A stretch of 64,000 nucleotides of DNA, from the NCBI GenBank assembly GCA_040755615.1, contig JBFMAL010000010.1:1-64000 (forward strand). The letters run 5' to 3'. Positions within the stretch are counted from its first letter, which is position 1, and each line of letters starts with the position of its first letter. The notes beneath the pieces were generated by a model. It saw only the letters and a list, made by a program, of their open reading frames with translations, was not told where the DNA came from and ran no database searches. The position numbers were made by a program, and so were the translations under genes. This DNA is from DYEP01 sp040755615 (GTDB lineage Bacteria > Bacillota > Sulfobacillia > DUSP01 > DYEP01). Below, piece after piece: positions 50,694 through 59,242 of this stretch.

Positions 50694-50846
50694 ATGCCCA
50701 AGCAGCCCGGACCGACATTAGACCTGAACAGGTTTCAATATGAAGTCGCGGAAGAGATAAACCTGGACCTGCAGAGATTAAGACAGAAGAAGAACGCGCC
50801 CGGCTCCCCTCCTCCGCAAGGAACTCCGCCCCAACCCAGGCAATAG
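50694..50846 (+). CDS. 50-residue protein with SASP-like motif
   Basis: This short frame has a textbook ribosome binding site, TTGGAGGTGAT, and is closed by a strong terminator 19 bases after the stop. The product has LDLNRFQYEVAEEINLDL, which resembles the conserved YEVAxELG segment of alpha/beta small acid-soluble spore proteins, followed by a proline- and glutamine-rich tail (GSPPPQGTPPQPRQ). Only one SASP half-motif is present, so it may be a spore-associated relative rather than a true DNA-protecting SASP. Confidence 0.65.
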   Translation: MPKQPGPTLDLNRFQYEVAEEINLDLQRLRQKKNAPGSPPPQGTPPQPRQ

Positions 50847-50865
50847 CAGAAAGAGATTTGAGATG

Positions 50866-50890
50866 ACCGGCCCGACGGGCCGGTATTTTC
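50866..50890 (+). terminator. Rho-independent terminator
   Basis: ACCGGCCC pairs with GGGCCGGT around GAC, followed by ATTTTC. It ends the transcript of the small SASP-like gene. Confidence 0.85.
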
Positions 50891-50951
50891 TATGCAAATA
50901 CAGGCAATGACAACCTGTAGGCACAATTATTGTTCAAAGCAGATCAAAGGA

Positions 50952-51854
50952 ATGGACAAGGGAATAGTAGAACTATATGTAGGGTTGGGAGGTAGTGCTG
51001 TTTTGTTGCATTTGCCGGAAGGAATTCCGGGACAACCTACGGTATTTGGACTTTATGGCCGATCCGGCACAGGGAAAAGCCACAAAGCTCTTTTGCTTGC
51101 AAACGAGCTCGGTATCGACCTTCTGGTGGACGATGGCCTGATTATCAAGGAGAGCAAGATCCTGGCGGGTAGATCGGCCAAGAGAGAGGATACCCGAGTA
51201 GGTGCAGTTCGGCGTGCCATTTTCTTTGACCCTGATGATGCCAGGGCTGCCCGGGAAGCGATACAGTCCGCAAAGCCCGAACGTGTGCTGATCCTCGGTA
51301 CATCTGAGGCCATGATACACAGGATAGCAAAGGCGCTGTCGCTGCCTGACCCTGAGCGGTTAATCGCCATCGAGGAAGTCGCCAGCCGGGAAGAGATCGC
51401 GAAGGCACAACGCATAAGAAAAGAACAAGGGAAGCACGTGATTCCCGCACCTACACTCGAGGTGAAAAAGACTTTTTCCGGTTATCTGGTAGACCCTTTG
51501 CGCCTGCTCTTGGCGAGGAGGGGTGGTTCAAAGCCCGATCTGGTGGTTGAGAAGTCAGTTGTAAAACCCACCTACAGCTCTCTCGGAAGGTTCTACGTAG
51601 CTGATACTGTGGTCTTGACCATCGTTGCCTGTGAGGCTACAAAAGTGAAAGACCTCACAAGTGCGTCCAAGATCACGGTACAGGGCAGAGAAGACGGAGT
51701 GATCATCGCGTTCGAGGCTGTTGTACGGTACGGGGTCAATGTGATACAGGTATTGGCAGAAGTGCAAAAATGCGTCAAGGAAGCGGTCGAGTACATGACT
51801 GCCTTAAACGTTCTCTCAGTAAATATCACTGCAAGGCGGGTAAGCCTGGAGTAG
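50952..51854 (+). CDS. P-loop nucleotide-binding protein fused to Asp23/Gls24 domain
   Basis: This protein of about 300 residues has a kinase-like P-loop YGRSGTGKSHKALLLANE and LLVDDGLII near the N-terminus. Residues from about 230 on form an Asp23/Gls24 (alkaline-shock) domain, ending SVNITARRVSLE. The combination suggests an ATP-using envelope or cell-cycle protein, with unknown function. ATG 50952 (MDKGIVELYVG) is favoured because an earlier in-frame ATG at 50892 lies at the foot of the upstream terminator, though no ideal ribosome binding site is seen for either. It is followed closely by the Na/Pi cotransporter gene. Confidence 0.75.
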   Translation: MDKGIVELYVGLGGSAVLLHLPEGIPGQPTVFGLYGRSGTGKSHKALLLANELGIDLLVDDGLIIKESKILAGRSAKREDTRVGAVRRAIFFDPDDARAAREAIQSAKPERVLILGTSEAMIHRIAKALSLPDPERLIAIEEVASREEIAKAQRIRKEQGKHVIPAPTLEVKKTFSGYLVDPLRLLLARRGGSKPDLVVEKSVVKPTYSSLGRFYVADTVVLTIVACEATKVKDLTSASKITVQGREDGVIIAFEAVVRYGVNVIQVLAEVQKCVKEAVEYMTALNVLSVNITARRVSLE

Positions 51855-51880
51855 AGGCTGTGGGAGGTGGGCTTTTAGTC

Positions 51881-53485
51881 TTGGACAGAGCAATGGTGTT
51901 CGGTCTCATAGGTGGCCTGGGTCTTTTCATTTTTGGCATGCGTACAATGGGAGAAGGCCTGCAAAGAGCTGCGGGTGACAGGATGCGGAAGATTCTCGAA
52001 GCACTTACCGCCAATCCTTTTATGGGAGTGATCATGGGAACCTTTGTAACCGCCCTGGTTCAGTCTTCGAGCGCTACTACAGTCATGGTAGTGGGCTTTG
52101 TTAACGCGGGGCTGATGAGCCTTCACCAGGCAGCCGGGGTCATCATGGGGGCGAATATAGGGACAACGTTCACCGCGCAGCTGATCGCGTTCAAATTGAC
52201 GGACTACGCCCTGCCCTCGCTCGGTACCGGTGTCGGGATGTACCTTTTCGCCAAGCGCAAGTCTACTAAGAACCTGGGTTATGCTCTGGCAGGGTTCGGC
52301 ATGTTGTTCTTGGGTATGGGAATTATGACGAGCGCGCTAAAACCCCTGGGTTCGATGCCTGCATTCGTCAATCTCACCGCCGAGCTCGCCACCCATCCTA
52401 TACTCGGCGTATTGGTCGGCGTGGCTTTCACCAGTCTAATACAGTCATCGACCGCGACTATAGGTATTCTCCAGGGCCTTGCGGCAGGGGGCGTGGTCAG
52501 CCTAAATGCAGCCCTCCCGGTGCTGTTCGGGGATAACATCGGTACGTGCATTACGGCGCTTCTTGCCAGCATTGGTGCAAGCGTCACTGCCAGGCGTGCC
52601 GCCGGTATACACCTTCTGTTCAATCTTATCGGGACTGTGATCTTCCTTATTTTGCTTCCGGTGGTAGCCCCTTTGGTACGTTTGACCTCGTCAGACCCTG
52701 TCAGACAAATTGCCAACGCGCACACCCTCTTCAACGTTAGCAATACGCTGTTCCAGCTACCCTTCATCGCGTTGCTGGTAGCCGTTGTTACCAAGATTGT
52801 GCCGGGAAGCGATCCCATGGTAGAACGCGGCGTAAAGTACTTGGACAAGCGCTTGCTCGAGACTCCCACCATTGCTTTAGCACAGGCGGAGAAAGAAGTC
52901 TTACGTATGGGGCTTCTTGCCAGAGAGACGCTGCATGACGCTTTTACAGGCTTTCTCCGCTGTGATGACAGATCCATAGCCAGTGCATATGCGAAGGAAG
53001 AGGTTGTTAACGAGTTGGAAAGGGAAACTGTGGTATATCTCGTATCGCTCTCTCAGAAGCTGTTATCCGAGAAAGAATCGGCACGTTTGAACTTAATCTA
53101 CAACGTGATCAATGATGCAGAGAGAGTTGGCGATCATGCTGAGAACATCGCTGAGCTGGGTGAGTACAGGATGGAACACAACCTCCCCTTCTCGCCGGAA
53201 GCCCAAGCAGGTTTGACCCGGATGTACACCAAGGTGATGGACACGTTAAACAATGCACTGGAGGCTTTCCGGACGGGCAACCCGGGTCTTGCCGAACAGG
53301 CCATTCAGGGAGAAGACATCATTGACGCCATGGAAAAAGAGATGCGACGCGCCCATATTCGACGCCTCAACGAAGGCAGGTGCTTCCCCGGGTCCGGCGT
53401 GGTGTTCCTCGATGTTATCAGCAACCTGGAACGAATCGGGGACCATGCCTCTTCAATTGCCCATGGCGTGCTGGGAGGCACATGA
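51881..53485 (+). CDS. Na+/phosphate cotransporter with PhoU-like C-terminus
   Basis: This protein of about 534 residues has eight or so membrane helices carrying the duplicated NptA/Na-Pi-II motifs ALVQSSSATTVMVVGF and SLIQSSTATIGILQG, plus MGANIGTTFTAQL and FGDNIGTCITALL. Residues about 345-525 are a PhoU-like helical domain (EVVNELERETV, DAERVGDHAENIAEL, LERIGDHASSIAHG). It takes up phosphate or regulates its flux. TTG 51881 behind GGGAGGTGGG is the best start. The preceding frame reads through the end of the Asp23 gene in another phase. Confidence 0.92.
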   Translation: MDRAMVFGLIGGLGLFIFGMRTMGEGLQRAAGDRMRKILEALTANPFMGVIMGTFVTALVQSSSATTVMVVGFVNAGLMSLHQAAGVIMGANIGTTFTAQLIAFKLTDYALPSLGTGVGMYLFAKRKSTKNLGYALAGFGMLFLGMGIMTSALKPLGSMPAFVNLTAELATHPILGVLVGVAFTSLIQSSTATIGILQGLAAGGVVSLNAALPVLFGDNIGTCITALLASIGASVTARRAAGIHLLFNLIGTVIFLILLPVVAPLVRLTSSDPVRQIANAHTLFNVSNTLFQLPFIALLVAVVTKIVPGSDPMVERGVKYLDKRLLETPTIALAQAEKEVLRMGLLARETLHDAFTGFLRCDDRSIASAYAKEEVVNELERETVVYLVSLSQKLLSEKESARLNLIYNVINDAERVGDHAENIAELGEYRMEHNLPFSPEAQAGLTRMYTKVMDTLNNALEAFRTGNPGLAEQAIQGEDIIDAMEKEMRRAHIRRLNEGRCFPGSGVVFLDVISNLERIGDHASSIAHGVLGGT

Positions 53486-53563
53486 TCGTGAAAGGAAAGT
53501 GCTGAGTACGAGTAGAATATGATATTTTGAAAAGTGAGTCACTGACTGTGGAGGTATCCGGTT

Positions 53564-54931
53564 GTGAGGATGCAGTACGGGCTCAGCCTTCAGCAAACTC
53601 AAAAGCTGATAATGACGCCGCAACTCAGGCAGGCCATCACCATATTACAGCTTGGGGCGCTTGAGCTTTCCCAGTACATCCTCGAACAGATATATGAAAA
53701 CCCACTGTTGGAGCTTGGAGACGACCCAGCTCAGAGCAATCACGAACGAGACATAGAGGAGCTTATGAGCGAGCCGGAATGGCTTCAATACTTTGATGAC
53801 TCAAGCGACTTGGGCTACGTGTCATCCTATTCAGACGACCCTCCTCCCTATGAGAGCGTGATTTCGCAATCCCCTACCTTGCAGGAGCACATGCTTTTCC
53901 AGGTGCACCTTCTCTCTCTTACGCCTGAAGAATTGAGAATTGCCGAGTACTTTATAGGCAATCTGGACCGTTTCGGGTATTTGAAGGTTGGAGTGCCGGA
54001 CGTCTGCCGTGACCTTGGTGTCAGTGAAGGCTCTGCCGAGAAAGTGCTCATGGTGCTGCAATCGCTGGATCCTCCCGGCGTGTGCGCCCGGGACCTGCAG
54101 GAGTGTTTGCTCATCCAGGCCGCGGCCAGAGGCGAGGGGCCTCTCGTGATGCGGATCATCCGCGAACACCTCGAGGATCTGGGTATGGGCAAGTACTGCA
54201 GGATCGGAGAGAAACTCGGGGTGCCCGTGACCGAGGTCCAGAAAGCAGCAGACAGGATAAAAACGTTGAACCCGCGACCCGGCAATGGTTTTGGCGGAGG
54301 CCAGGATACCCGCTACATTATTCCGGACGTGACCGTGCATCGAGTAGACGGGGAGTATGTTGTGCAAGTGAACGATTCTGCAGTGCCGAGGCTTGGAATC
54401 AGCAGGACGTACCGCAAGATCCTTTCGGAGCGCGGTGAAGAGGAAACTCGAAAGTTCGTTGAAGCGAAACTCTCCTCTGCGCTCTGGGTGTTAAGGAGTA
54501 TCGAGCAGAGGCGTATAACGCTGTACAGAGTTGTTGAGAGTATCGTGAAGGTACAGCGTGATTTCTTCGACCGGGGGATCCGGCATTTAAAGCCTATGAC
54601 GCTTAAGGACATCGCAGGTCTCATCGGTATGCACGAATCCACGATCTCGCGGGCGACCGCCAACAAGTATGTTCAGACCCCCCACGGCGTTTTTGAATTG
54701 AGGTTCTTTTTTTCAAGCGGAGTGGACAGTCAAAAGGGAAAGGTCTCTGCCCAAAGCGTCAAGAAGCACATAAGGGAAATGATCATGAGGGAAGATCCGA
54801 AGGAGCCACTGAGTGACCATCGCATCGCGGAGATCCTGGCCAGCCGGGGTATATATATCTCAAGAAGGACAGTTGCGAAATATCGGACCGACGCAGGTAT
54901 TTTGCCATCGTGTCAGAGGAAACGCTATTAG
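53564..54931 (+). CDS. rpoN: RNA polymerase sigma-54 factor
   Basis: This 455-residue sigma-54 has the glutamine-rich region I that binds activators (YGLSLQQTQKLIMTPQLRQA), the core-binding region, a helix-turn-helix around GMHESTISRATANKY, and the C-terminal RpoN box SRRTVAKYR that reads the -24 element. It should serve the two -24/-12 promoters and the activator at the left end of this window. The start is GTG at 53564 behind GGAGGTATCC. It lies directly upstream of mannose-family PTS genes, a common neighbour of sigma-54 control. Confidence 0.96.
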   Translation: MRMQYGLSLQQTQKLIMTPQLRQAITILQLGALELSQYILEQIYENPLLELGDDPAQSNHERDIEELMSEPEWLQYFDDSSDLGYVSSYSDDPPPYESVISQSPTLQEHMLFQVHLLSLTPEELRIAEYFIGNLDRFGYLKVGVPDVCRDLGVSEGSAEKVLMVLQSLDPPGVCARDLQECLLIQAAARGEGPLVMRIIREHLEDLGMGKYCRIGEKLGVPVTEVQKAADRIKTLNPRPGNGFGGGQDTRYIIPDVTVHRVDGEYVVQVNDSAVPRLGISRTYRKILSERGEEETRKFVEAKLSSALWVLRSIEQRRITLYRVVESIVKVQRDFFDRGIRHLKPMTLKDIAGLIGMHESTISRATANKYVQTPHGVFELRFFFSSGVDSQKGKVSAQSVKKHIREMIMREDPKEPLSDHRIAEILASRGIYISRRTVAKYRTDAGILPSCQRKRY

Positions 54932-55004
54932 ATGATTGAATATGACAGGAGCGGCCGGCCTGCCTCGGGCAGAGCTGGCGCAATTGTTTCAGGGGGGCTG
55001 TTTG

Positions 55005-55493
55005 TTGAGAATTAGCCTGATCAGAGTGGACGATCGACTGGTTCACGGGCAGGTACTCGCAGGATGGGCCAGGATACTCGGAGTACAGACAATCGTGGTT
55101 GCAGATGACGAAGCGTATGGCGATACGCTTACCAGGAGCCTCATGGAAGCAGCCGCTCCGCCCGGAATGAAGATAATCGTGTGCACCGTGGACGAAATCT
55201 CCCGGATCGTCCATGCCGCCGACGACCGGTCGTGCGCTCTGGTGCTTGTTCGCGACCCAGCAGCAGCGTTGAGGCTTCGCGAGATACTCCCATACGACAG
55301 GCTTAACCTCGGAGGTGTAGGTCTTGCACCCGGCCGCTCTCCCTTTTTTAGGAACATCTATTTGTCCGACCAGGAGCGCGGGATGCTGAAAGCACTATGC
55401 GATAGGGGCGTGGAAGTGAAAGTACAGGTTGTACCGTCTGACGCGCCTGTTGATTTCTCCCAGTTGAATGCAAAGAGGAGCGAGACCTGTTGA
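55005..55493 (+). CDS. PTS mannose-family IIB component
   Basis: This 162-residue IIB of the mannose/fructose/sorbose family has the phosphoryl-accepting histidine at residue 14 in VDDRLVHGQV. It passes phosphate from IIA to the sugar carried by IIC/IID. TTG 55005 behind CAGGGGGGC gives MRISLIRVDD, the normal family start, and a longer frame from 54936 adds unrelated residues. The stop overlaps the IIC start (TTGA). The sugar cannot be deduced. Confidence 0.92.
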   Translation: MRISLIRVDDRLVHGQVLAGWARILGVQTIVVADDEAYGDTLTRSLMEAAAPPGMKIIVCTVDEISRIVHAADDRSCALVLVRDPAAALRLREILPYDRLNLGGVGLAPGRSPFFRNIYLSDQERGMLKALCDRGVEVKVQVVPSDAPVDFSQLNAKRSETC

Positions 55494-56215
55494 GCTGGGT
55501 GCAAATCCTTGCCGTATCCGTCGTATACTATTTGGCCCAGAGCCCATGGCTTGCGGGCGCGGCCTACTGGACCATTTATCGCCCATTAGTCGCAGGTTTC
55601 GTTACTGGCATGATCCTTGGGGACCCAGTGCTTGGGCTGATGCTCGGGGCCGGCATCAACCTCATCTATCTTGGTTTCATTGCCGCAGGAGGAGCGATCC
55701 CCGGCGACCCTGCAGCTGCAGGGTACATCGCCGTGGCAGTCGCCCTGGCGCACGGCCTGAGCCGAGGTCAGGCGTTTGCTCTATCTTTAGTAGTAGGCCT
55801 TGCGGGGGCCTACCTCTGGCACACGCGCCTCAAGATATGCAATTTCATCGCCGAAAGGGCCGCGTGCGCCGCGGAAAGCGGCGACATGAGGACGCTCGCA
55901 CTACTGAATGCCGGAGCTCAGATACCCGTATTCTTGCTTTACTTTCTATCTGCAGCGCTGGTACTCACACTGAGCGAACAGGTTGCCGGCGCGATCACAG
56001 GCCTTGACCGTGCAGTAAACGGAGGTATTTCGCTTTTTGGCTCACTCCTGCCCTACCTGGGGATATCGTCGGTGGTGGTTTCCCGCATGCATTATGCCCT
56101 GCCTTCAGCGCTTTTGGCTTTTCTCACACACAGATACCTCGGCTTTCCAGCTGTTCTTGCTCTCATCCCTTTTTTATTGATGCTGCAACTGAGGGGGGTC
56201 CGCCGTGCCAGATAA
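55490..56215 (+). CDS. PTS mannose-family IIC component
   Basis: This 241-residue membrane component has about seven helices and mannose-family IIC features such as YRPLVAGFVTGMILGDPVLGL and LIYLGFIAAGGAIPGDPA. With IID it forms the sugar channel. The TTG start overlaps the IIB stop, and the end overlaps the IID start by 11 bases, so the three genes form one tightly coupled operon. Confidence 0.92.
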   Translation: MSWVQILAVSVVYYLAQSPWLAGAAYWTIYRPLVAGFVTGMILGDPVLGLMLGAGINLIYLGFIAAGGAIPGDPAAAGYIAVAVALAHGLSRGQAFALSLVVGLAGAYLWHTRLKICNFIAERAACAAESGDMRTLALLNAGAQIPVFLLYFLSAALVLTLSEQVAGAITGLDRAVNGGISLFGSLLPYLGISSVVVSRMHYALPSALLAFLTHRYLGFPAVLALIPFLLMLQLRGVRRAR

Positions 56216-56921
56216 AGCGACGCATTCGGCATTCCGCACGTGGCTCATCTGGACCTTCCTTTCTCACTCGTGCTACAGTTACGCGCGATTCCAGGGGGTT
56301 GGGCTTGCCCACTCCATGATCCCCGTACTCAGCCAACTGCCCGAAGAAGAAAGGCGGCGCGCGCTTTCCGAGTACGTCGAGCCGTTTAACTGTGAACCTA
56401 ACCTTGCGCAGGTGCTTGTTGGAGCAATGGCGCGCATGGAACAGGCCGGTGGCGGTACGAAGGCGCGCCGGCTCAAATCCACCGCTTCTGCTTCTCTTTC
56501 AGGGGTGGGGGACAGCTTGACCCAGGCAGGAGTCGGGCCCTTTGCTCTGTCTGTTGCGCTGATGTGTGCCTTGTCCGGGTACGTCCAGTCCGCCTTCTGG
56601 TACGCGGTCTTCATGTCGCTGGCGGTATGGTGCCTTGGAGGGTTTCTCTTCTCGTTCGGCTACAGGCACGGGGTAGGCGCCATACGGCGTGTGATGAACG
56701 GAAGCGTTCAGGCGGTTATATCCGCTGGGTCTGCGGCTGGAGCCCTAGTTGTGAGCGGTGCTCTTGCATCGAGGTACACGGAGGTATCAAGCTTTCACCC
56801 GGCGGTTGCACTCAGCGTGCTGGCGTTTAGCTACATATGCCTCCGGCGTGGACTGAGGCCTGCCCAGGTGGCAGCAGTAATCTTCGGTGCATCGGTCATC
56901 GCTTCATCCTTGCTACACTAA
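56205..56921 (+). CDS. PTS mannose-family IID component
   Basis: This 238-residue IID protein has the conserved N-terminal segment YARFQGVGLAHSMIPVL and a hydrophobic C-terminal half. The start is GTG at 56205 inside the IIC gene. No IIA gene follows, and the next gene is gap behind its own promoter, so IIA must be encoded elsewhere or be shared. Confidence 0.9.
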   Translation: MPDKATHSAFRTWLIWTFLSHSCYSYARFQGVGLAHSMIPVLSQLPEEERRRALSEYVEPFNCEPNLAQVLVGAMARMEQAGGGTKARRLKSTASASLSGVGDSLTQAGVGPFALSVALMCALSGYVQSAFWYAVFMSLAVWCLGGFLFSFGYRHGVGAIRRVMNGSVQAVISAGSAAGALVVSGALASRYTEVSSFHPAVALSVLAFSYICLRRGLRPAQVAAVIFGASVIASSLLH

Positions 56922-56946
56922 ATCGTTGAAGATGGGGAAAATAGAT

Positions 56947-56977
56947 TTGGCAAGACCCGCCCATTTACTGGTATAAT
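56947..56977 (+). promoter_or_regulatory. Promoter of glycolytic operon (extended -10)
   Basis: TGGTATAAT is a perfect -10 (56972-56977) with the TGN extension. A -35-like TTGGCA (56947-56952) is 19 bases upstream, longer than ideal, which the extended -10 can compensate for. Confidence 0.65.
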
Positions 56978-57008
56978 GTACCTAGTTGATTGTTAGGAGG
57001 GAACGTTC

Positions 57009-58019
57009 TTGGTCAGGGTTGGTATTAACGGATTCGGTCGGATTGGAAGGCTTTTCTTCAGGTGGGCATTGGAGGCGCCCAACGACATTCAGTTATGCGC
57101 GGTCAACGATCTGTGGGATCCCAAGACCCTTGCACATCTGTTAAAATATGACTCGAATTACGGTATTCTTGACGCGGATGTGAAAGCAGGCGACGGGTGT
57201 ATCATTGTCAACGGGCATCGGGTGGCAGTAACTGCGGAGAAGAACCCCGCGGACATTCCATGGAATGAACTGGGCGCACAGATCGTGGTGGAATCAACGG
57301 GAAGGTTCGTGGACAGGGATACGGCCGCGCTTCATATGGCCCGAGGCGGGGTATCCAAGGTGATCATCTCAGCGCCAGGCAAGAAGGAAGACCTTACAGT
57401 GGTCATAGGCGTGAACGACCACATCTATGACCCAGAAAAGCATCACGTAATCTCGAACGCGTCCTGCACCACGAACTGCCTTGCGCCATGTGTCAAGGTA
57501 TTGCATGATGCGTTTACGGTAAAACGGGGTCTGATGACCACAGTCCACGCATATACCAACGACCAGCAGATCCTGGATCTGGCCCATAAGGACCTCAGGC
57601 GGGCACGGGCGGCCGCGATGTCCATCATACCGACGACCACCGGGGCGGCGAAGGCAGTGAGCCTGGTGTTGCCTGAACTGAAGGGCAAACTGAACGGGTT
57701 TGCGCTGCGTGTGCCCACTTCAACAGTATCCATTGTGGACTTCGTCGCCGAGGTCGAAAAACAGGTGACTAGGGAAGAGGTCAACGACAAAATGAAAGAG
57801 GCCTCGGAGGGTGCGCTCCGCGGCATACTTGGTTACTCTGAAGAGCCGCTGGTGAGCGTGGACTACAAGGGTTGCAGGCTCTCCGCCGTTATCGATGCAG
57901 AATCCACCATGGTGATGGAAGGAAACCTGGTAAAGGTGATCGCATGGTACGACAACGAAGCAGGGTACTCCTCCAGACTGCTTGATCTGGTGAAACTCGT
58001 CGCCTCAAAAGGGCTTTAG
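57009..58019 (+). CDS. gap: Glyceraldehyde-3-phosphate dehydrogenase
   Basis: This 336-residue enzyme oxidises glyceraldehyde-3-phosphate to 1,3-bisphosphoglycerate. It has the NAD-binding GINGFGRIGR, an acidic residue after the second strand (AVNDLWDP) that favours NAD over NADP, and the catalytic cysteine in NASCTTNCLAP. The start is TTG at 57009 behind TTAGGAGGGAACG. It heads the operon gap-pgk-tpiA-gpmI-eno, with a strong hairpin between gap and pgk. Confidence 0.97.
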   Translation: MVRVGINGFGRIGRLFFRWALEAPNDIQLCAVNDLWDPKTLAHLLKYDSNYGILDADVKAGDGCIIVNGHRVAVTAEKNPADIPWNELGAQIVVESTGRFVDRDTAALHMARGGVSKVIISAPGKKEDLTVVIGVNDHIYDPEKHHVISNASCTTNCLAPCVKVLHDAFTVKRGLMTTVHAYTNDQQILDLAHKDLRRARAAAMSIIPTTTGAAKAVSLVLPELKGKLNGFALRVPTSTVSIVDFVAEVEKQVTREEVNDKMKEASEGALRGILGYSEEPLVSVDYKGCRLSAVIDAESTMVMEGNLVKVIAWYDNEAGYSSRLLDLVKLVASKGL

Positions 58020-58055
58020 ACGGCAGGGGGCTCTTTTTCGCCCCCCGTCTTTTTT
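58019..58055 (+). terminator. Terminator/attenuator between gap and pgk
   Basis: GACGG and GGGGGC pair with GCCCCCCGTC across a loop containing CTTTTT, followed by TTTTTT. It probably stops part of the transcription, giving more gap than downstream enzymes. Confidence 0.85.
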
Positions 58056-58072
58056 GAAATGGAGGGACTTTC

Positions 58073-59242
58073 TTGAGAACCGTTCGCGATTGTGACGTTA
58101 GGGACAAAAAGATCTTGGTCAGGGTGGATTTCAACGTTCCCATAGAGGCTGGCGCCGTGACCGATAACACCCGAATCCGCGCATCGCTTCCGACGCTGCA
58201 GTATCTGCTGGAAAAGGGGGCGCGGCTTTCGTGCATCTCCCATCTCGGAAGACCCAAAGGCAAGGTCGTGGACGCATATCGCATGGACCCAGTAGCTCTT
58301 GAACTGTCAAAGCTGCTTGGCCGGAAGGTGGTCAAGCTCGATGACTGCGTGGGCGACATGGTGAAGGAGGCGGTAGAGTCTGCAGAGCCGGGGACGGTCA
58401 TACTCCTTGAAAACGTCAGGTTCCATTCGGAAGAAGAGAAGAACGACCCTGGATTCGCTGCCGAGCTGGCGCGAGGGTTTGACCTGTTTGTGAACGACGC
58501 ATTTGGTGCGGCACACAGGGCGCATGCGTCCACAGAAGGTGTGACGCACTACCTGCCCTCCTATGCCGGATTCCTTCTTGAGAAGGAAGTCTCTGTACTA
58601 AGCGAGCTGCTCAATGCCCCCAGGAGACCGTTCGCTGCCATCATAGGAGGAGCTAAGGTCTCCGACAAGATAGAGGTCATTACAAACCTGCTTCAGAGAG
58701 TGGATCTCATGCTTCTTGGCGGCGGGATGGCCAATACGTTCTTAATGGCCAAAGGCATCGACGTGGGCCGGAGCCTTGCCGAAGCTGACAAAGTGGGCCT
58801 GGCCGGGGAGATACTCGCGCGCCACGCGCAGGTAGTACTGCCCATAGACTGCGTGGTGGCGCCTTCTCTCGATGCTGGGGAAGAGGCGAAGGTCGTTGCA
58901 GCAGACCAGGTGCCCCCAGGCTTTATGATACTGGACATCGGGCCGGAGACGGTGAAGCTGTTCGCCGACAGACTGGCCGGGGCCGGCACAGTGTTCTGGA
59001 ATGGTCCTATGGGGGTATTCGAAAAGGAGGCCTTCGCTGCGGGCACCCGCGGAGTCGCCCGGGCGGTGGCCGGGCTTGGAGCGAGGACAGTGGTAGGCGG
59101 GGGCGACTCAATAGCAGCCTTGCAACAGTCAGGCCTTTCCGATAGGATATGGCATATTTCTACTGGGGGTGGGGCTTCACTTGAATTCCTCGAAGGGAAA
59201 GTGCTGCCCGGCATCGCCCGCCTGGAGGATGAGCAGTCATGA
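58073..59242 (+). CDS. pgk: Phosphoglycerate kinase
   Basis: This 389-residue enzyme transfers phosphate from 1,3-bisphosphoglycerate to ADP. It has RVDFNVPIEAG near the N-terminus, SHLGRPKGK, and the C-terminal nucleotide site GGGDSIAALQQ with HISTGGGASLEFLEGK. The start is TTG at 58073 behind GGAGGGAC. The end overlaps tpiA by 4 bases (ATGA). Confidence 0.97.
   Translation: MRTVRDCDVRDKKILVRVDFNVPIEAGAVTDNTRIRASLPTLQYLLEKGARLSCISHLGRPKGKVVDAYRMDPVALELSKLLGRKVVKLDDCVGDMVKEAVESAEPGTVILLENVRFHSEEEKNDPGFAAELARGFDLFVNDAFGAAHRAHASTEGVTHYLPSYAGFLLEKEVSVLSELLNAPRRPFAAIIGGAKVSDKIEVITNLLQRVDLMLLGGGMANTFLMAKGIDVGRSLAEADKVGLAGEILARHAQVVLPIDCVVAPSLDAGEEAKVVAADQVPPGFMILDIGPETVKLFADRLAGAGTVFWNGPMGVFEKEAFAAGTRGVARAVAGLGARTVVGGGDSIAALQQSGLSDRIWHISTGGGASLEFLEGKVLPGIARLEDEQS

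Noticed and set aside
54973..54988. TGGCGCAATTGTTTCA as a sigma-54 promoter for the PTS genes
   Set aside because: It has three mismatches including the -12 G, and transcription would start only about 5 bases before the IIB start codon, leaving no ribosome binding site.
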